Positions 40,673 through 49,013 are shown, counted from the first letter of the stretch. The stretch: DNA of 64,000 nucleotides from Pseudorhodoplanes sinuspersici (GCF_002119765.1 NZ_CP021112.1:3652501-3716500); one strand, 5' to 3'. Notes: generated from the sequence alone by a model not told the origin. Translations and numbers: made by a program.

Positions 40673-41497
40673 TTAGTTCGACGACTGAAAGCGATAGCCG
40701 CGTGGATTGACGCCCATGATATCGCGGAAGCGGCGATTGAACGTCGAGAGATCGTCGAAACCGCAATCGAGTGCGATGGTGGAAATCGGTTCCTTGGTCC
40801 GTCTTATACGCACAGCGGCCCGATGCAGTCGCATGCGCAGTACATATTGATGGGGCGTCATGCCGACGATCCGGCGGAATGTGCGCAGGAAGTGATAAGG
40901 GCTCATCGCCGCTTCATGCGCAAGCGTCGTCAGCGGAAATCGTTCACCGGCTTTGGCTTCAATGCGTTGGATCGTCTCGGCAATTCTGCGAATGTCGCGC
41001 GGGGAGGGAGCGCGTTCTTTTGCGGCGGCGTTGCGCAACATCGTCGCAACACCGCCGGCCAGTCTCACAGCAGCTTCCTCAAGCGCAGATATGTCATTTT
41101 CGTCGCGCGCCGTTTCCGCATCGGCAATCACGCGTGCAAACCGAGGCAGGCATGGCAGCCGCGCTATGTCGAATTCGGCTTTGCCGGCTCCTGACACGGC
41201 CGAAACGGCAGCCTCGTGAAAGCGCTGCGTGAAGTGGAACGACAGGCAACGATCGCCTGTCGCATGTTCATGGCCGCATTCGAAGCAGGCGCCGGCATTG
41301 CCAAGCAGCAGCGTGCCTGGCGTCATCAAGGCCTCACCCTGCCGTGTGCGATAACGAAAAGTGCCGGATGTCACGATGGCAATGCAGACTTCATCGTGCA
41401 TTTCCTCAAAGGGTTTGTCGGCTGGCCCTGATGTGCAGATAACATCCTGCACCCGCCATTCCGGCCCAGAAGCCACCAAGGTCGAATTCGTGCTCAT
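40673..41497 (-). CDS. AraC-family transcriptional regulator
   Basis: The 274-residue protein has an N-terminal cupin-like sensor region (DEVCIAIVTSGTFRYRTRQGEALMTPGTLLLGNAG). A C-terminal AraC double helix-turn-helix follows (LTTLAHEAAMSPYHFLRTFRRIVGMTPHQYVLRMRLHRAAVRI, then ISTIALDCGFDDLSTFNRRFRDIMGVNPRGYR). It is divergent from the small protein at 41582 over 84 bases, which may be its target. The effector is unknown. It contains several cysteines in the sensor part (GACFECGHEH) that could respond to metal or redox state. Confidence 0.93.
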   Translation of the reverse strand: MSTNSTLVASGPEWRVQDVICTSGPADKPFEEMHDEVCIAIVTSGTFRYRTRQGEALMTPGTLLLGNAGACFECGHEHATGDRCLSFHFTQRFHEAAVSAVSGAGKAEFDIARLPCLPRFARVIADAETARDENDISALEEAAVRLAGGVATMLRNAAAKERAPSPRDIRRIAETIQRIEAKAGERFPLTTLAHEAAMSPYHFLRTFRRIVGMTPHQYVLRMRLHRAAVRIRRTKEPISTIALDCGFDDLSTFNRRFRDIMGVNPRGYRFQSSN

Positions 41498-41581
41498 CGA
41501 TGAAAAATAGCAACTTTTCCCAAGAGGCGGAGAGGAGATCGTTTTAGAATTTCGAGATGATCAATCCAGTCAGGCTATTCC

Positions 41582-42085
41582 ATGTCGATGCCGAAATTCG
41601 AAAATTTTGTTGCTGCCTTGCAAGCTCCCGGACCTGCAGCCGATCGGGCTGCCGGCATGTCTCTGTACGGCTGGCTGATCGGCGACTGGACGATGGATGG
41701 CATCGTCTATCTGGATGACGGCACGACGCATCGTGATCGCGGTGAGATCCATTTCAACTGGGTTCTCGAAGGCCGCGCGATTCAGGATGTGTGGATTTTT
41801 CCGGGCGTCTTCTTCGGGACGACATTGCGAGTTTACGATCCTGGCCTCGATGCTTGGCACATCCTGTGGAGCGACCCGCTCAAACAATACTACACGCGCC
41901 AGATCGGACGCGCGCATGGCGAGGACATCGTCCAGGAGGGCAGGAACGATCAGGGCGAGCCGATCCGCTGGCGTTTCACGAAAATCACGCCGGACTCGTT
42001 TCACTGGATCGGCGAGCGCAAATCCGGGGATGTTTCCGATTGGCAAATTCAGGCGGAGTTTTTTGCGCGGAGAAGGGAGCAATGA
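41582..42085 (+). CDS. Conserved-type hypothetical protein, possible lipocalin-like barrel
   Basis: The 167-residue soluble protein has alternating strand-like segments (YGWLIGDWTMDGIVYLDDG, RGEIHFNWVLEGRAIQDVWIFP, LRVYDPGLDAWHILWSDPLKQYY, FHWIGERKSGDVSDWQIQAEFFARR). Their pattern is that of small calycin-like barrels that bind a ligand. No catalytic motif is visible. It faces the AraC regulator across a short divergent region and may be its target. Two ATG codons (41582, 41588) are possible starts. Confidence 0.75.
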   Translation: MSMPKFENFVAALQAPGPAADRAAGMSLYGWLIGDWTMDGIVYLDDGTTHRDRGEIHFNWVLEGRAIQDVWIFPGVFFGTTLRVYDPGLDAWHILWSDPLKQYYTRQIGRAHGEDIVQEGRNDQGEPIRWRFTKITPDSFHWIGERKSGDVSDWQIQAEFFARRREQ

Positions 42086-42106
42086 TTCAACAATCGACCT
42101 GTCTCC

Positions 42107-42170
42107 GTTCGTCCCCGCGAAAGCGGACGAAGATTTTCAAGTCTGGGTTCCCGCTTTCGCGGGAATGAAC
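42107..42170. repeat. Palindromic intergenic element
   Basis: GTTCGTCCCCGCGAAAGCGG and its near reverse complement CCGCTTTCGCGGGAATGAAC frame a short spacer. The core CCCGCGAAAGCGG (42114-42126) pairs perfectly with CCGCTTTCGCGGG (42151-42163). It shares the CCCGCGAAAGCGG core with the element at 31831-31958. It lies between convergent genes and may act as a terminator. Confidence 0.75.
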
Positions 42171-42204
42171 AGAAGATAAGTTCGATCGAAATTGCTGGAT
42201 CGCG

Positions 42205-43179
42205 CTATTCGGCTCTCACATTCATCACGCGGGTGAGCTCGCCCCAGCGGGCAAGATCATTCTTGGTTGTGCGGCCGAGTTCCTCCGGCTTGTCGGCAAC
42301 GACAGGAAGACCGGCTTCCTCAAGTTTGCGCTTCACCTCGGGGTTGTTGAGCGCGAACACCAGTTCGCGATTGAGCGTGTCGATCACCGTCTTTGGTGTC
42401 TTCGCGGGTGCATAGAAGGCCAGCCACGATGTCGCTTCGAAACCCGGCACGGTTTCGGAAATCGTCTGCACATGCGGTATGCCTGAAAAACGCTGTTTCT
42501 CACCGATGCCGAGGATGCGCAGCGCGCCGTTCTTTTCATGTTCAAGCATGGTGACGATGGTGGCCACGACCGACTGGATATGGCCGCCGAGCAGATCGTT
42601 CATGGCCGGGCCGCCGCCCTTATAGGGCACGTGAACCAGTTCGATACCGGTGGCGCGATTGAGCAGCAGGCCGGCCATGTGCTGCGGACTGCCGATGCCG
42701 GCCGTGCCGTAATTGACCGTCTTCGGATTCTTTTTCACGTACGCGATGAACTCGGGCACGGACTTCGCCGGCACTGATGGATGCACGGCGAGACCGAGAA
42801 TGCCGCGAACGGCGGTCGTTATCGGCGCAAAATCCTTGACCGGATCGAACGGCATTTGCTGGATGTGCGGGGTGATCGTCATCAGCGCGTTGGTGGCCAA
42901 AACAATGGTGTGACCATCGGGATCGGATCGCGCGACCGCCATCGTGCCAATACTGCCGTTGCCGCCCGGACGGTTCTCGACAATGACTGGCTGTTTCAAT
43001 CGCTCCTGCAGGATCGGCTGGACGAGCCTTGCCACTTGCTCCGTTGATGCGCCGGGCGGATAGGGAAGGACGATGGTGATCGGCTTGTTGGGAAAGTCCT
43101 GTGCCGGTGCTGCGCCGATTGCGCCAAACATTGCAAGACAGGCCAGCAAAGCGGCCCTTTTGAACAACATCATCGTCAT
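42205..43179 (-). CDS. Bug-type periplasmic solute-binding protein
   Basis: The 324-residue protein has a signal peptide ending GAAPAQ and the Bug/TctC opening FPNKPITIVLPYPPGASTEQVARLVQPILQERL with VIVENRPGGNGSIGTMAVARSDPDGHTI. It also has VPYKGGGPAMNDLLGGHIQSVV. It binds an unknown carboxylate-type ligand. It is an orphan without TctAB genes. GGGAGGGA abuts the first ATG (43179) and is better spaced for the ATG two codons later (43173). A perfect 14-base dyad 68 bases upstream is a likely operator. Confidence 0.92.
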   Translation of the reverse strand: MTMMLFKRAALLACLAMFGAIGAAPAQDFPNKPITIVLPYPPGASTEQVARLVQPILQERLKQPVIVENRPGGNGSIGTMAVARSDPDGHTIVLATNALMTITPHIQQMPFDPVKDFAPITTAVRGILGLAVHPSVPAKSVPEFIAYVKKNPKTVNYGTAGIGSPQHMAGLLLNRATGIELVHVPYKGGGPAMNDLLGGHIQSVVATIVTMLEHEKNGALRILGIGEKQRFSGIPHVQTISETVPGFEATSWLAFYAPAKTPKTVIDTLNRELVFALNNPEVKRKLEEAGLPVVADKPEELGRTTKNDLARWGELTRVMNVRAE

Positions 43180-43246
43180 TCCCTCCCACGGGATTCATGC
43201 GGACCCTTGCGCAGTTCACGCGGTGAACCGAGCGGGCGCTCTTAAT

Positions 43247-43260
43247 TTCGCTATAGCGAA
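43247..43260. promoter_or_regulatory. Perfect 14-bp palindrome upstream of the Bug gene, possible operator
   Basis: TTCGCTATAGCGAA is a perfect dyad in an AT-rich setting 68 bases upstream of the Bug gene start (reverse strand). Orphan Bug genes are often controlled by IclR- or GntR-type repressors, which bind short dyads of this kind. The regulator is not in the window. Confidence 0.45.
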
Positions 43261-43307
43261 TTATTTATCGATGTAACGAATTTAACGGATCGCGCAAAAC
43301 GCAGCAA

Positions 43308-43339
43308 GCCGCGCCCCCGGGGAATACCGGAGACGCGGC
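43308..43339 (-). terminator. Strong hairpin downstream of mlaD
   Basis: Read on the reverse strand, GCCGCGTCTCCGG pairs over 13 positions (two of them G-T) with CCGGGGGCGCGGC around a short loop, 55 bases after the mlaD stop. Only a weak T-rich tail follows. It probably ends the mlaEFD transcript. Confidence 0.5.
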
Positions 43340-43393
43340 CTTTATCTGTGCGGTTGTGATGTGCGGCCTTTCGGCAGGCGTCGCGCTAGTGCG

Positions 43394-44314
43394 CTAGCGC
43401 GCCCGCCGCTGCGACGTTGCCGGTACCGTGCCGGTGGTCGCCGGCTTGCCGCCGCCGAAGATGAGGCGTGTCGGGTTTTCGTCGAAGTTTTTCACCGCAC
43501 GATCGATCGTGTAGAGCGTGCGCCGTCCATCGGCCGCCAGTGCATCGATCTTTTTGTCGAGATTTTCCGCCGTCGCCTTGATCGCACGCACCGCTTCCGG
43601 CACGTCGCCTTTGCCGTCGGGGCCGCCGATGAGATTGTCGACGCCGGCCAGGATGTTGTCGATCTTTTCCGAGTTGCGCGACAGCGTCTCCGAGAAGGCT
43701 TCCACATTGGTGGCCGTCTTTTCGAAGCTCTGGATTGTCTTCGTAAGCGAATCCGAATTCTTCGAGAGCACATCCGAAAGCACTTCCGTGAAGGTCTCGA
43801 TGTTGCGCAGCGAGTTCTTGAGCGCTTTCTCATTGTCAGCCAGCACAGAATCGATGCGCCGTGCGACATCGCGCGCCGCCGCCATCATGTCCTGCGACGA
43901 ACTTGAGCCAGCCGTCAGAACCGGAATGTCGTCGAGTTTCGTGGTGACAGGGCCAGCTGTCGGCGAGCCGCCGCGCAAGGCCAGCACGGCAATGCCGGTC
44001 AGGCCCTGCGTATCGAGGCTGACCTGCGTGTCGGCCCGCACCGGTGTGTTGGCATCGACGGAGATGGTGGCGAGCGCCTGTTTCGGATCCCGCGGATCGA
44101 GCGTCAATTGGGTGACTTCACCAACGCGAATACCGTTGAACGAGACGGTCGCACCGGAGCGCAATCCACCGATCGGACCCTCGAACACAACACGATACAG
44201 CATGCGCTCGCCGGTGCCGCCGACATGATGGAACCAGTAGACGAACCCGAACGCGCCAAAGATGACGGCGAGGGAGAACAATCCGATCAGAATATAATTT
44301 GCTCTGGTTTCCAT
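43394..44314 (-). CDS. mlaD: MlaD/MCE-family substrate-binding protein of a lipid ABC transporter
   Basis: The 306-residue protein has an N-terminal membrane anchor (YILIGLFSLAVIFGAFGFVYWF), the MCE domain (YRVVFEGPIGGLRSGATVSFNGIRVGEVTQL) and a long helical C-terminal region with repeated ENLDKK/NLRNIETFTEVLSDVLS-type segments. MCE proteins form hexameric rings that carry lipids between the membranes. It starts six bases after the ATPase gene, so the operon order is permease, ATPase, MCE protein. The extended helical tail is longer than in E. coli MlaD (183 residues) and resembles PqiB/YebT-like or rhizobial MCE proteins. Confidence 0.9.
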   Translation of the reverse strand: METRANYILIGLFSLAVIFGAFGFVYWFHHVGGTGERMLYRVVFEGPIGGLRSGATVSFNGIRVGEVTQLTLDPRDPKQALATISVDANTPVRADTQVSLDTQGLTGIAVLALRGGSPTAGPVTTKLDDIPVLTAGSSSSQDMMAAARDVARRIDSVLADNEKALKNSLRNIETFTEVLSDVLSKNSDSLTKTIQSFEKTATNVEAFSETLSRNSEKIDNILAGVDNLIGGPDGKGDVPEAVRAIKATAENLDKKIDALAADGRRTLYTIDRAVKNFDENPTRLIFGGGKPATTGTVPATSQRRAR

Positions 44315-44320
44315 AGTCCC

Positions 44321-45145
44321 TCACATCGTCGCGCCAACGCGCCCGCGTTTGCCGCGGAAATATGCTTTCAACCAAGGATGCTCCGAAGCGAGCATTGTCG
44401 ACATCGGCCCTGCGGCAATCACTTTGCCATCGGCAAGCACGGCAATTCGGTCACAGACGGAATGCAGAGAGTCGAGGTCATGGGTTACCATGAAAACCGT
44501 CAGCCCCAAAGTGCGCTGCAGGGTGCGGATCAGGTTGTCGAATTCGCCGGCGCTGATCGGATCGAGGCCCGATGTCGGCTCGTCGAGAAACACGATCGCC
44601 GGATCGAGCGCCAGGGCGCGGGCGAGGGCGACGCGCTTGATCATGCCGCCGGAGAGTTCCGACGGCATCTTGTTCAGCGCTTCCGGCGGCAGGCCGACCA
44701 TTTTCAGTTTGGCCGCGGCGATCTCGTCGAGCAGCCGCGGCGACAGTTTGAGATATTCGCGCATCGGGAATTGCACGTTCTGGCGCACCGTCAACGCCGA
44801 GAACAGGGCGCCGTGCTGGAACAGGATGCCCCAGTGCCGCTCGATCAGTTGGTCGCGCAGTTCCTTGGCCCTGGAGAATTCCTGGCCGAACACTTCGATG
44901 GTGCCTTCGCTCGGCTGAATAAGGCCGATCATGGTGCGCAGGAGCACAGACTTGCCAGCGCCGGATGCGCCGACAAAGCCGAGAATTTCGCCGCGCTTCA
45001 CGTCGAAATTCACGCCCTTCAAAACTTTCTGACGCTTGAAATTGACCTGCAGGTTGCGCACCCGCAGTGCGATATCCTGCGAAATGTCGAGCGTCGCCGG
45101 CGCTTCGTCATCGAAAAGCGAGAGAACATTATCGGTGATGGACAT
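44321..45145 (-). CDS. mlaF: ABC transporter ATP-binding protein of the Mla/MCE lipid transporter
   Basis: The 274-residue ATPase has Walker A GASGAGKS, the Q-loop region FQHGALFS, the signature LSGGMIKRVALARAL, Walker B AIVFLDEPTSGLDP and the switch histidine in VTHDLDS. The SGGM signature variant is typical of MlaF-type ATPases. It powers phospholipid movement between inner and outer membrane with MlaE and MlaD. ATG 45145 is preferred over an in-frame start inside mlaE because the protein core begins shortly after. The spacing to mlaE is 19 bases. Confidence 0.94.
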   Translation of the reverse strand: MSITDNVLSLFDDEAPATLDISQDIALRVRNLQVNFKRQKVLKGVNFDVKRGEILGFVGASGAGKSVLLRTMIGLIQPSEGTIEVFGQEFSRAKELRDQLIERHWGILFQHGALFSALTVRQNVQFPMREYLKLSPRLLDEIAAAKLKMVGLPPEALNKMPSELSGGMIKRVALARALALDPAIVFLDEPTSGLDPISAGEFDNLIRTLQRTLGLTVFMVTHDLDSLHSVCDRIAVLADGKVIAAGPMSTMLASEHPWLKAYFRGKRGRVGATM

Positions 45146-45164
45146 GGTGTCTTTCGCCCGTTTC

Positions 45165-46304
45165 TTATTTGTCGATCGCCGCGAAGAATACCGCAAAGAC
45201 GCCGTCAAGCACGATCACGAGGAAGATCGATTGCACCACGGCGTTGGTGGTCTGCAGGCCGAGCGATTCCGCGCTGCCTTTTGTTTCGAGGCCGCGCACG
45301 CAGGCGACGATGCCGATCACCAAAGCCATGAACGGCGCCTTGATCATCCCGACCATGAAATGATCGAGGCTGATGACTTCACGCAGCCGCTGCAGGAATA
45401 CGTCCGGCTGGATATTGCCATAGAGCGAGGCGACAAGGCCGGCGCCGTACAACGCCGCCATCTCGCCGAGGAATGTCAGCATTGGTACGGCGATCACGAG
45501 CGCGAGGATGCGCGGCAGCACCAGCACACTGATCGGATCGAAACCCATCGTCTGCAGCGCGTCGATTTCCTCGCGCATCTTCATCGAGCCGAGTTCGGCG
45601 GTGTAGGCGCTGCCCGAACGGCCGGCGACCATGACGCAGACGATCAGAACGCCGATCTCGCGCAGCACCAGGATGCCGACCATGTCGACGACGAAGACAT
45701 CGGCGCCGAACTTGCGGAAATGGAAGATGCCTTGCTGCGCCAGAATGGCGCCGATCAGAAAGGTGATCAAAAGGATGATCGGGACAGCCCGCCAGCCGAC
45801 GAGGTCGATCTGGTTCACCATCGAGATGAAGCGGAAGCTGCGCGGCCGCCACAGAATGCGCAGCCCTGCGACGGTCACCGCGCCAAGCATCTGCGCGAAC
45901 AATGCACCCGATCTGACGATCTCGACGATGTTCTCGCCGATCGTCTCGAACCAATCTCCGATATAGTTGCGCCGAACGCGTTCGGGATTGGGAACTTCGG
46001 TGGTCTGATGAACCGTCTCGACGATGACGCGAAACTGCTCCGGAAGCCCGACGACATCGGCGCGAATGCCCTTCTCGCTGCTGCCACGCAAGAGACGCTC
46101 GAGCAGCCAGGCGCCATAGGTGTCGAGCTTGGCGACCCCTTGCATGTCGATGCGGAGAGTCTTCACCGGCCCCTTCGGGGCCGGCGTTGCGCGGATCACC
46201 TGCTGCTCAAGCTCACGGGCCTGATCAGCCGTCCAGTCGCCAGCCGCTACGAGCTCAAGCCGCTCGCCGCTGACCCTCCCGGTGAGCAACGCTTTTACGC
46301 TCAT
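45165..46304 (-). CDS. mlaE: MlaE-family permease with N-terminal STAS-like domain
   Basis: The 379-residue protein has a soluble first 110 residues with a STAS/MlaB-like pattern (LELVAAGDWTADQARELEQQV...VKTLRIDMQGVAKLDTYGAWLLERLL). The MlaE core follows, with VDMVGILVLREIGVLIVCVMVAGRSGSAYTAELGSMKMREEIDALQTMGFDP and about five helices. It is the membrane part of the lipid ABC transporter. The fused STAS-like domain probably replaces the separate MlaB protein of enteric bacteria. It is the first gene of the operon. The 126 bases to the divergent dipeptide epimerase gene hold the promoter. Confidence 0.93.
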   Translation of the reverse strand: MSVKALLTGRVSGERLELVAAGDWTADQARELEQQVIRATPAPKGPVKTLRIDMQGVAKLDTYGAWLLERLLRGSSEKGIRADVVGLPEQFRVIVETVHQTTEVPNPERVRRNYIGDWFETIGENIVEIVRSGALFAQMLGAVTVAGLRILWRPRSFRFISMVNQIDLVGWRAVPIILLITFLIGAILAQQGIFHFRKFGADVFVVDMVGILVLREIGVLIVCVMVAGRSGSAYTAELGSMKMREEIDALQTMGFDPISVLVLPRILALVIAVPMLTFLGEMAALYGAGLVASLYGNIQPDVFLQRLREVISLDHFMVGMIKAPFMALVIGIVACVRGLETKGSAESLGLQTTNAVVQSIFLVIVLDGVFAVFFAAIDK

Positions 46305-46423
46305 ATAACTCCCCGCCCCGTATGCCTCTGGACGGCTCCGGGCGACACGCGCCTTGAGAAGATCCGCATTACCATCATGCTTAACAGAGCCTTACCGCCT
46401 GTCGAGCTTCCCCTTGCGAAGCG

Positions 46424-46439
46424 TTAAACCATGGTTAAC
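46424..46439. promoter_or_regulatory. CtrA-like box over the epimerase start codon
   Basis: TTAA (46424-46427), seven bases, then TTAAC (46435-46439) matches the TTAA-N7-TTAAC consensus of the cell-cycle regulator CtrA. The box overlaps the ATG (46431) of the dipeptide epimerase, where a bound regulator would block transcription or initiation. AT-rich start regions can produce such matches by chance. Confidence 0.35.
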
Positions 46440-47438
46440 CAAAAAGCCTTGCAGCTCTCGGTCCGCGTCGAAACCTGGCCCATAGCGGGACATTTCACCA
46501 TCAGCCGCGGTGCCAAGACCGAGGCGAGGGTGGTGGTCGCCGAACTGTCGGACGGTGAGTTCCAAGATCCGATTATTGGTCGCGGCGAATGTGTCCCCTA
46601 TGCCCGCTACGGCGAAAGCGTGGCGGCGGTGGCAGCCACGCTGGAAAATTTGGCTCAAAAAGTGGCCGCGGGGCTCTCTCACAAGGAAGTGCAGTCGGCG
46701 TTACCGGCGGGCGCGGCCCGCAATGCGCTGGATTGCGCCTTCTGGGACCTTGAGGCCAAGCGCACCGGCACGCCCGTTTACAAGCTGGCCGGGCTTGCGG
46801 CGCCGGCCCCCTTGATCACGGCCTTCACCATTTCGCTCGGTTCCCCCGACGCCATGGCGAAAGCAGCGAAAGAGGCGGGTGCGCGGCCGCTGCTCAAAAT
46901 CAAGCTGGGTGGCGAGGGCGACATCGAGCGCATTGCAGCAATCCGCGACGCGGTTCCGCATACGGAACTCATCATTGACGCCAATGAAGGCTGGACGCCC
47001 GACAATCTCGCCGCAAATCTCGATGCCTGCGCCAAGGCCGGCGTGACGCTGGTGGAACAGCCGCTGCATGCCGATGCCGACGCTGCGCTCGCCGAGATTC
47101 AAAGACCGGTTCCGGTTTGCGCCGATGAAAGCGCACACGACACCGCCTCGTTAAAGGCGCTGCTTGGAAAATATGACGCGGTGAATATCAAGCTCGACAA
47201 GACCGGCGGGCTGACGGAGGCGCTCGCAATGACGCGTGAGGCCCAAAAACTTGGCTTGATGACAATGACCGGATGCATGGTGGCCACGTCGTTGTCGATG
47301 GCGCCGGCGATGTTGGTCGCGCAGAGCGCGCGCTTTGTCGATCTCGATGGGCCTTTGTTGCTTGCAAGAGATCGCGACAATGGCCTGCGTTACGAAGGCA
47401 GCCGTGTTTATCCGCCGACGAGGGAACTATGGGGATAA
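46431..47438 (+). CDS. Dipeptide (L-Ala-D/L-Glu) epimerase, enolase superfamily
   Basis: The 335-residue enzyme has the muconate-lactonising subgroup layout: catalytic Lys in LLKIKLGGEGD near residue 157; metal ligands Asp in IIDANEGW near 182, Glu in VEQPL near 209 and Asp in CADES near 231; and the second catalytic Lys in VNIKLDKTGG near 253. Its best fit is the L-Ala-D/L-Glu epimerases (YcjG/YkfB), which recycle murein peptides by racemising the glutamate. It is divergent from mlaE. The neighbourhood of envelope genes supports this role. Confidence 0.88.
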   Translation: MVNQKALQLSVRVETWPIAGHFTISRGAKTEARVVVAELSDGEFQDPIIGRGECVPYARYGESVAAVAATLENLAQKVAAGLSHKEVQSALPAGAARNALDCAFWDLEAKRTGTPVYKLAGLAAPAPLITAFTISLGSPDAMAKAAKEAGARPLLKIKLGGEGDIERIAAIRDAVPHTELIIDANEGWTPDNLAANLDACAKAGVTLVEQPLHADADAALAEIQRPVPVCADESAHDTASLKALLGKYDAVNIKLDKTGGLTEALAMTREAQKLGLMTMTGCMVATSLSMAPAMLVAQSARFVDLDGPLLLARDRDNGLRYEGSRVYPPTRELWG

Positions 47439-47620
47439 AATTCCTCGTCTGAAGATGTCGCAAAACCTTTGTGTGGCGCGGAAAAAGACACGCTTTGATG
47501 CCGAAAAAGGCGCAACGTATTTTATTCCGGGTTCCGTCCGGATTCTTCTTGGCAACGTCATGCCATCCCGTTTAATTTTGAAATCGGGACGACCCAAAAC
47601 AAACGGGGAGGGTCGGAGGA

Positions 47621-48052
47621 ATGTTCTTCCGTACCGCTTTTGCTGGCGCGTTGCTGGCTGTGCTCACTTGTGCCAACGCGAATGCTGCGTTGCGAATTTC
47701 AAACGATAAGGGTGGGCAGATTGGCCCTTATCTGGACGCCTACACAAGCCTCCGGAACTCCGGCGAACGCGTCATCATCGACGGGCCGTGTCTGTCTGCC
47801 TGTACGATCGTTCTCGGAGTGGTCCCGCGGGATCGCATCTGCGTAACGCGCCGCGCGCGGCTGGGGTTTCATGCAGCGTGGAATCCGGGTTCGGACGGCC
47901 GGCCAGTATTGAGCCGGGCAGGCACCAATGCCTTGTGGAGCCTTTATCCTGGTCACGTCAAAAGCTGGCTGAAGCGGCGCGGCGGCCTGAAGCCACGGAT
48001 GGTCTATTTGTCGGGCGCAGAACTCGCCTCGATGTATAGGCTCTGCGATTAA
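47621..48052 (+). CDS. COG3904-like periplasmic protein, possible Ser hydrolase remnant
   Basis: The 143-residue protein has a signal peptide ending ANANAA and then GGQIGPYLDAYTSLRNSGERVIIDGPCLSACTIVLGVVPRDRICVTRRARLGFHAAW. This recalls the ClpP/SppA-like COG3904 group: a serine near residue 60 (GPCLSACT) and a histidine near 83 (GFHAA), with a likely disulfide pair. It may be a periplasmic serine peptidase or a binding protein of that fold. GTCGGAGGA lies directly before ATG 47621, closer than ideal. A bidirectional terminator follows its end. Confidence 0.78.
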   Translation: MFFRTAFAGALLAVLTCANANAALRISNDKGGQIGPYLDAYTSLRNSGERVIIDGPCLSACTIVLGVVPRDRICVTRRARLGFHAAWNPGSDGRPVLSRAGTNALWSLYPGHVKSWLKRRGGLKPRMVYLSGAELASMYRLCD

Positions 48053-48072
48053 GCGGACGCGCGGTTCGGCTT

Positions 48073-48101
48073 AAATAGCCCGATCGTTGATCGGGCTATT
48101 T
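48073..48101. terminator. Bidirectional hairpin terminator
   Basis: AAATAGCCCGATC and GATCGGGCTATTT form a perfect 13-base-pair stem with a three-base loop between two convergent genes. The A/T-rich stem ends give a U-tract in either direction. Confidence 0.85.
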
Positions 48102-48115
48102 GTGTTTGGATGGAT

Positions 48116-48895
48116 TCAGAAAGCCGCCGGATAAACGCCGCCGTCGATCATGATATTCTGTCCGGTGATGTAGCCGGCATGTGTCGAGCAGAGGAAGGCG
48201 CAGGTTGCGCCGAACTCGTCGGCGGTTCCGAAGCGTTTTGCCGGCACGCTGTTGATACGATTCTGACGCGCCTGCTCGACGGAAATATTCTGTCGTTTGG
48301 CATTGCCTTCGATATTCGATGTCAGCCGATCGGTATCGAAAGCGCCGGGCAGCATGAAGTTGATCGTCACATTCGAGCCCGCGACCTGGCGCGCGACACC
48401 CGCCATGAAGGCGGTGAGGCCGGCGCGAGCGCCCGACGACAGATCGAGTCCGGCGAGCGGCGCTTTGACCGTGCCCGAGGTGATGTTGACGATGCGGCCG
48501 AACTTCTTGGCGATCATCGGGTCGATGACTTTCTGCGTGAGTTCGATCGCCACCGCCATATTAGCGATCACACCGTCGAGGATCTGCTCGCGCGACAATT
48601 CGCGGAAATCGCGCATCGGCGGGCCGGCATTGTTGTTGACCAGAATGTCCGGCTCCGGGCAGGCTGCGAACAGCGCCTTCTGGCCCTCAGGGCTGGCGAC
48701 ATCGGCGGCGACCGGAATGACCTTGGCGCCGGTGGCGTTGGCGATTTCTTCGGCCGCCGCTGTGAGGCGTTTCTCGTCGCGACCGTTGATGACGACTTCG
48801 CAGCCCTCTCGGGCCAGTGCCATGGCGCAGCCATAACCTAGGCCGCGGCTCGACGCGCAGACGATGGCCTTACGGCCGGCGATACCCAAATCCAT
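48116..48895 (-). CDS. SDR-family oxidoreductase with atypical active site
   Basis: The 259-residue Rossmann protein opens with GRKAIVCASSRGLGYGCAMALAREGCEVVINGRD and has DILVNNNAGPP and NFMLPGAFDTDRLT, which place it in the classical short-chain dehydrogenases. The catalytic Tyr-x3-Lys is missing: the place of YSASK is taken by LDLSSGARAGLTAF. The usual TGxxxGxG is ASSRGLGxG. This fits the subgroup near beta-ketoacyl reductases described as lacking the canonical tetrad. Its reaction is unknown. ATG 48895 has GGAGAA seven bases upstream. Confidence 0.85.
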   Translation of the reverse strand: MDLGIAGRKAIVCASSRGLGYGCAMALAREGCEVVINGRDEKRLTAAAEEIANATGAKVIPVAADVASPEGQKALFAACPEPDILVNNNAGPPMRDFRELSREQILDGVIANMAVAIELTQKVIDPMIAKKFGRIVNITSGTVKAPLAGLDLSSGARAGLTAFMAGVARQVAGSNVTINFMLPGAFDTDRLTSNIEGNAKRQNISVEQARQNRINSVPAKRFGTADEFGATCAFLCSTHAGYITGQNIMIDGGVYPAAF

Positions 48896-48907
48896 GCCAT
48901 TCTCCGT

Positions 48908-48990
48908 TGTCATCGTCCGCGAAGGCGGGCGATCCAGCCCTGTCAGGCTATTTTGCCGAACTGGATGCCCCGCCTCTGCGGGGCATGACA
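48908..48990. repeat. Palindromic intergenic element with TGTCAT/ATGACA ends
   Basis: The 83 bases begin TGTCATCGTCCGCGAAGGCG and end GCGGGGCATGACA. The inner GATCCAG (48931-48937) is repeated inverted as CTGGATG (48961-48967). The whole is an imperfect two-step palindrome of the GTCATCCCCGCGAAGGCGGG type that is common in this order. It lies just upstream of the SDR gene and after the glycosyltransferase end. Confidence 0.8.
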
Positions 48991-49013
48991 AGCGGAAAGA
49001 TCGCGGCCGCCTC

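Noticed and set aside
45036-46427. 463-codon forward frame opposite mlaF/mlaE, and the 407-codon frame from 44108
   Set aside because: Both mirror the Mla operon. Their His/Asp/Arg-rich sequence is typical of GC-rich antisense shadows.
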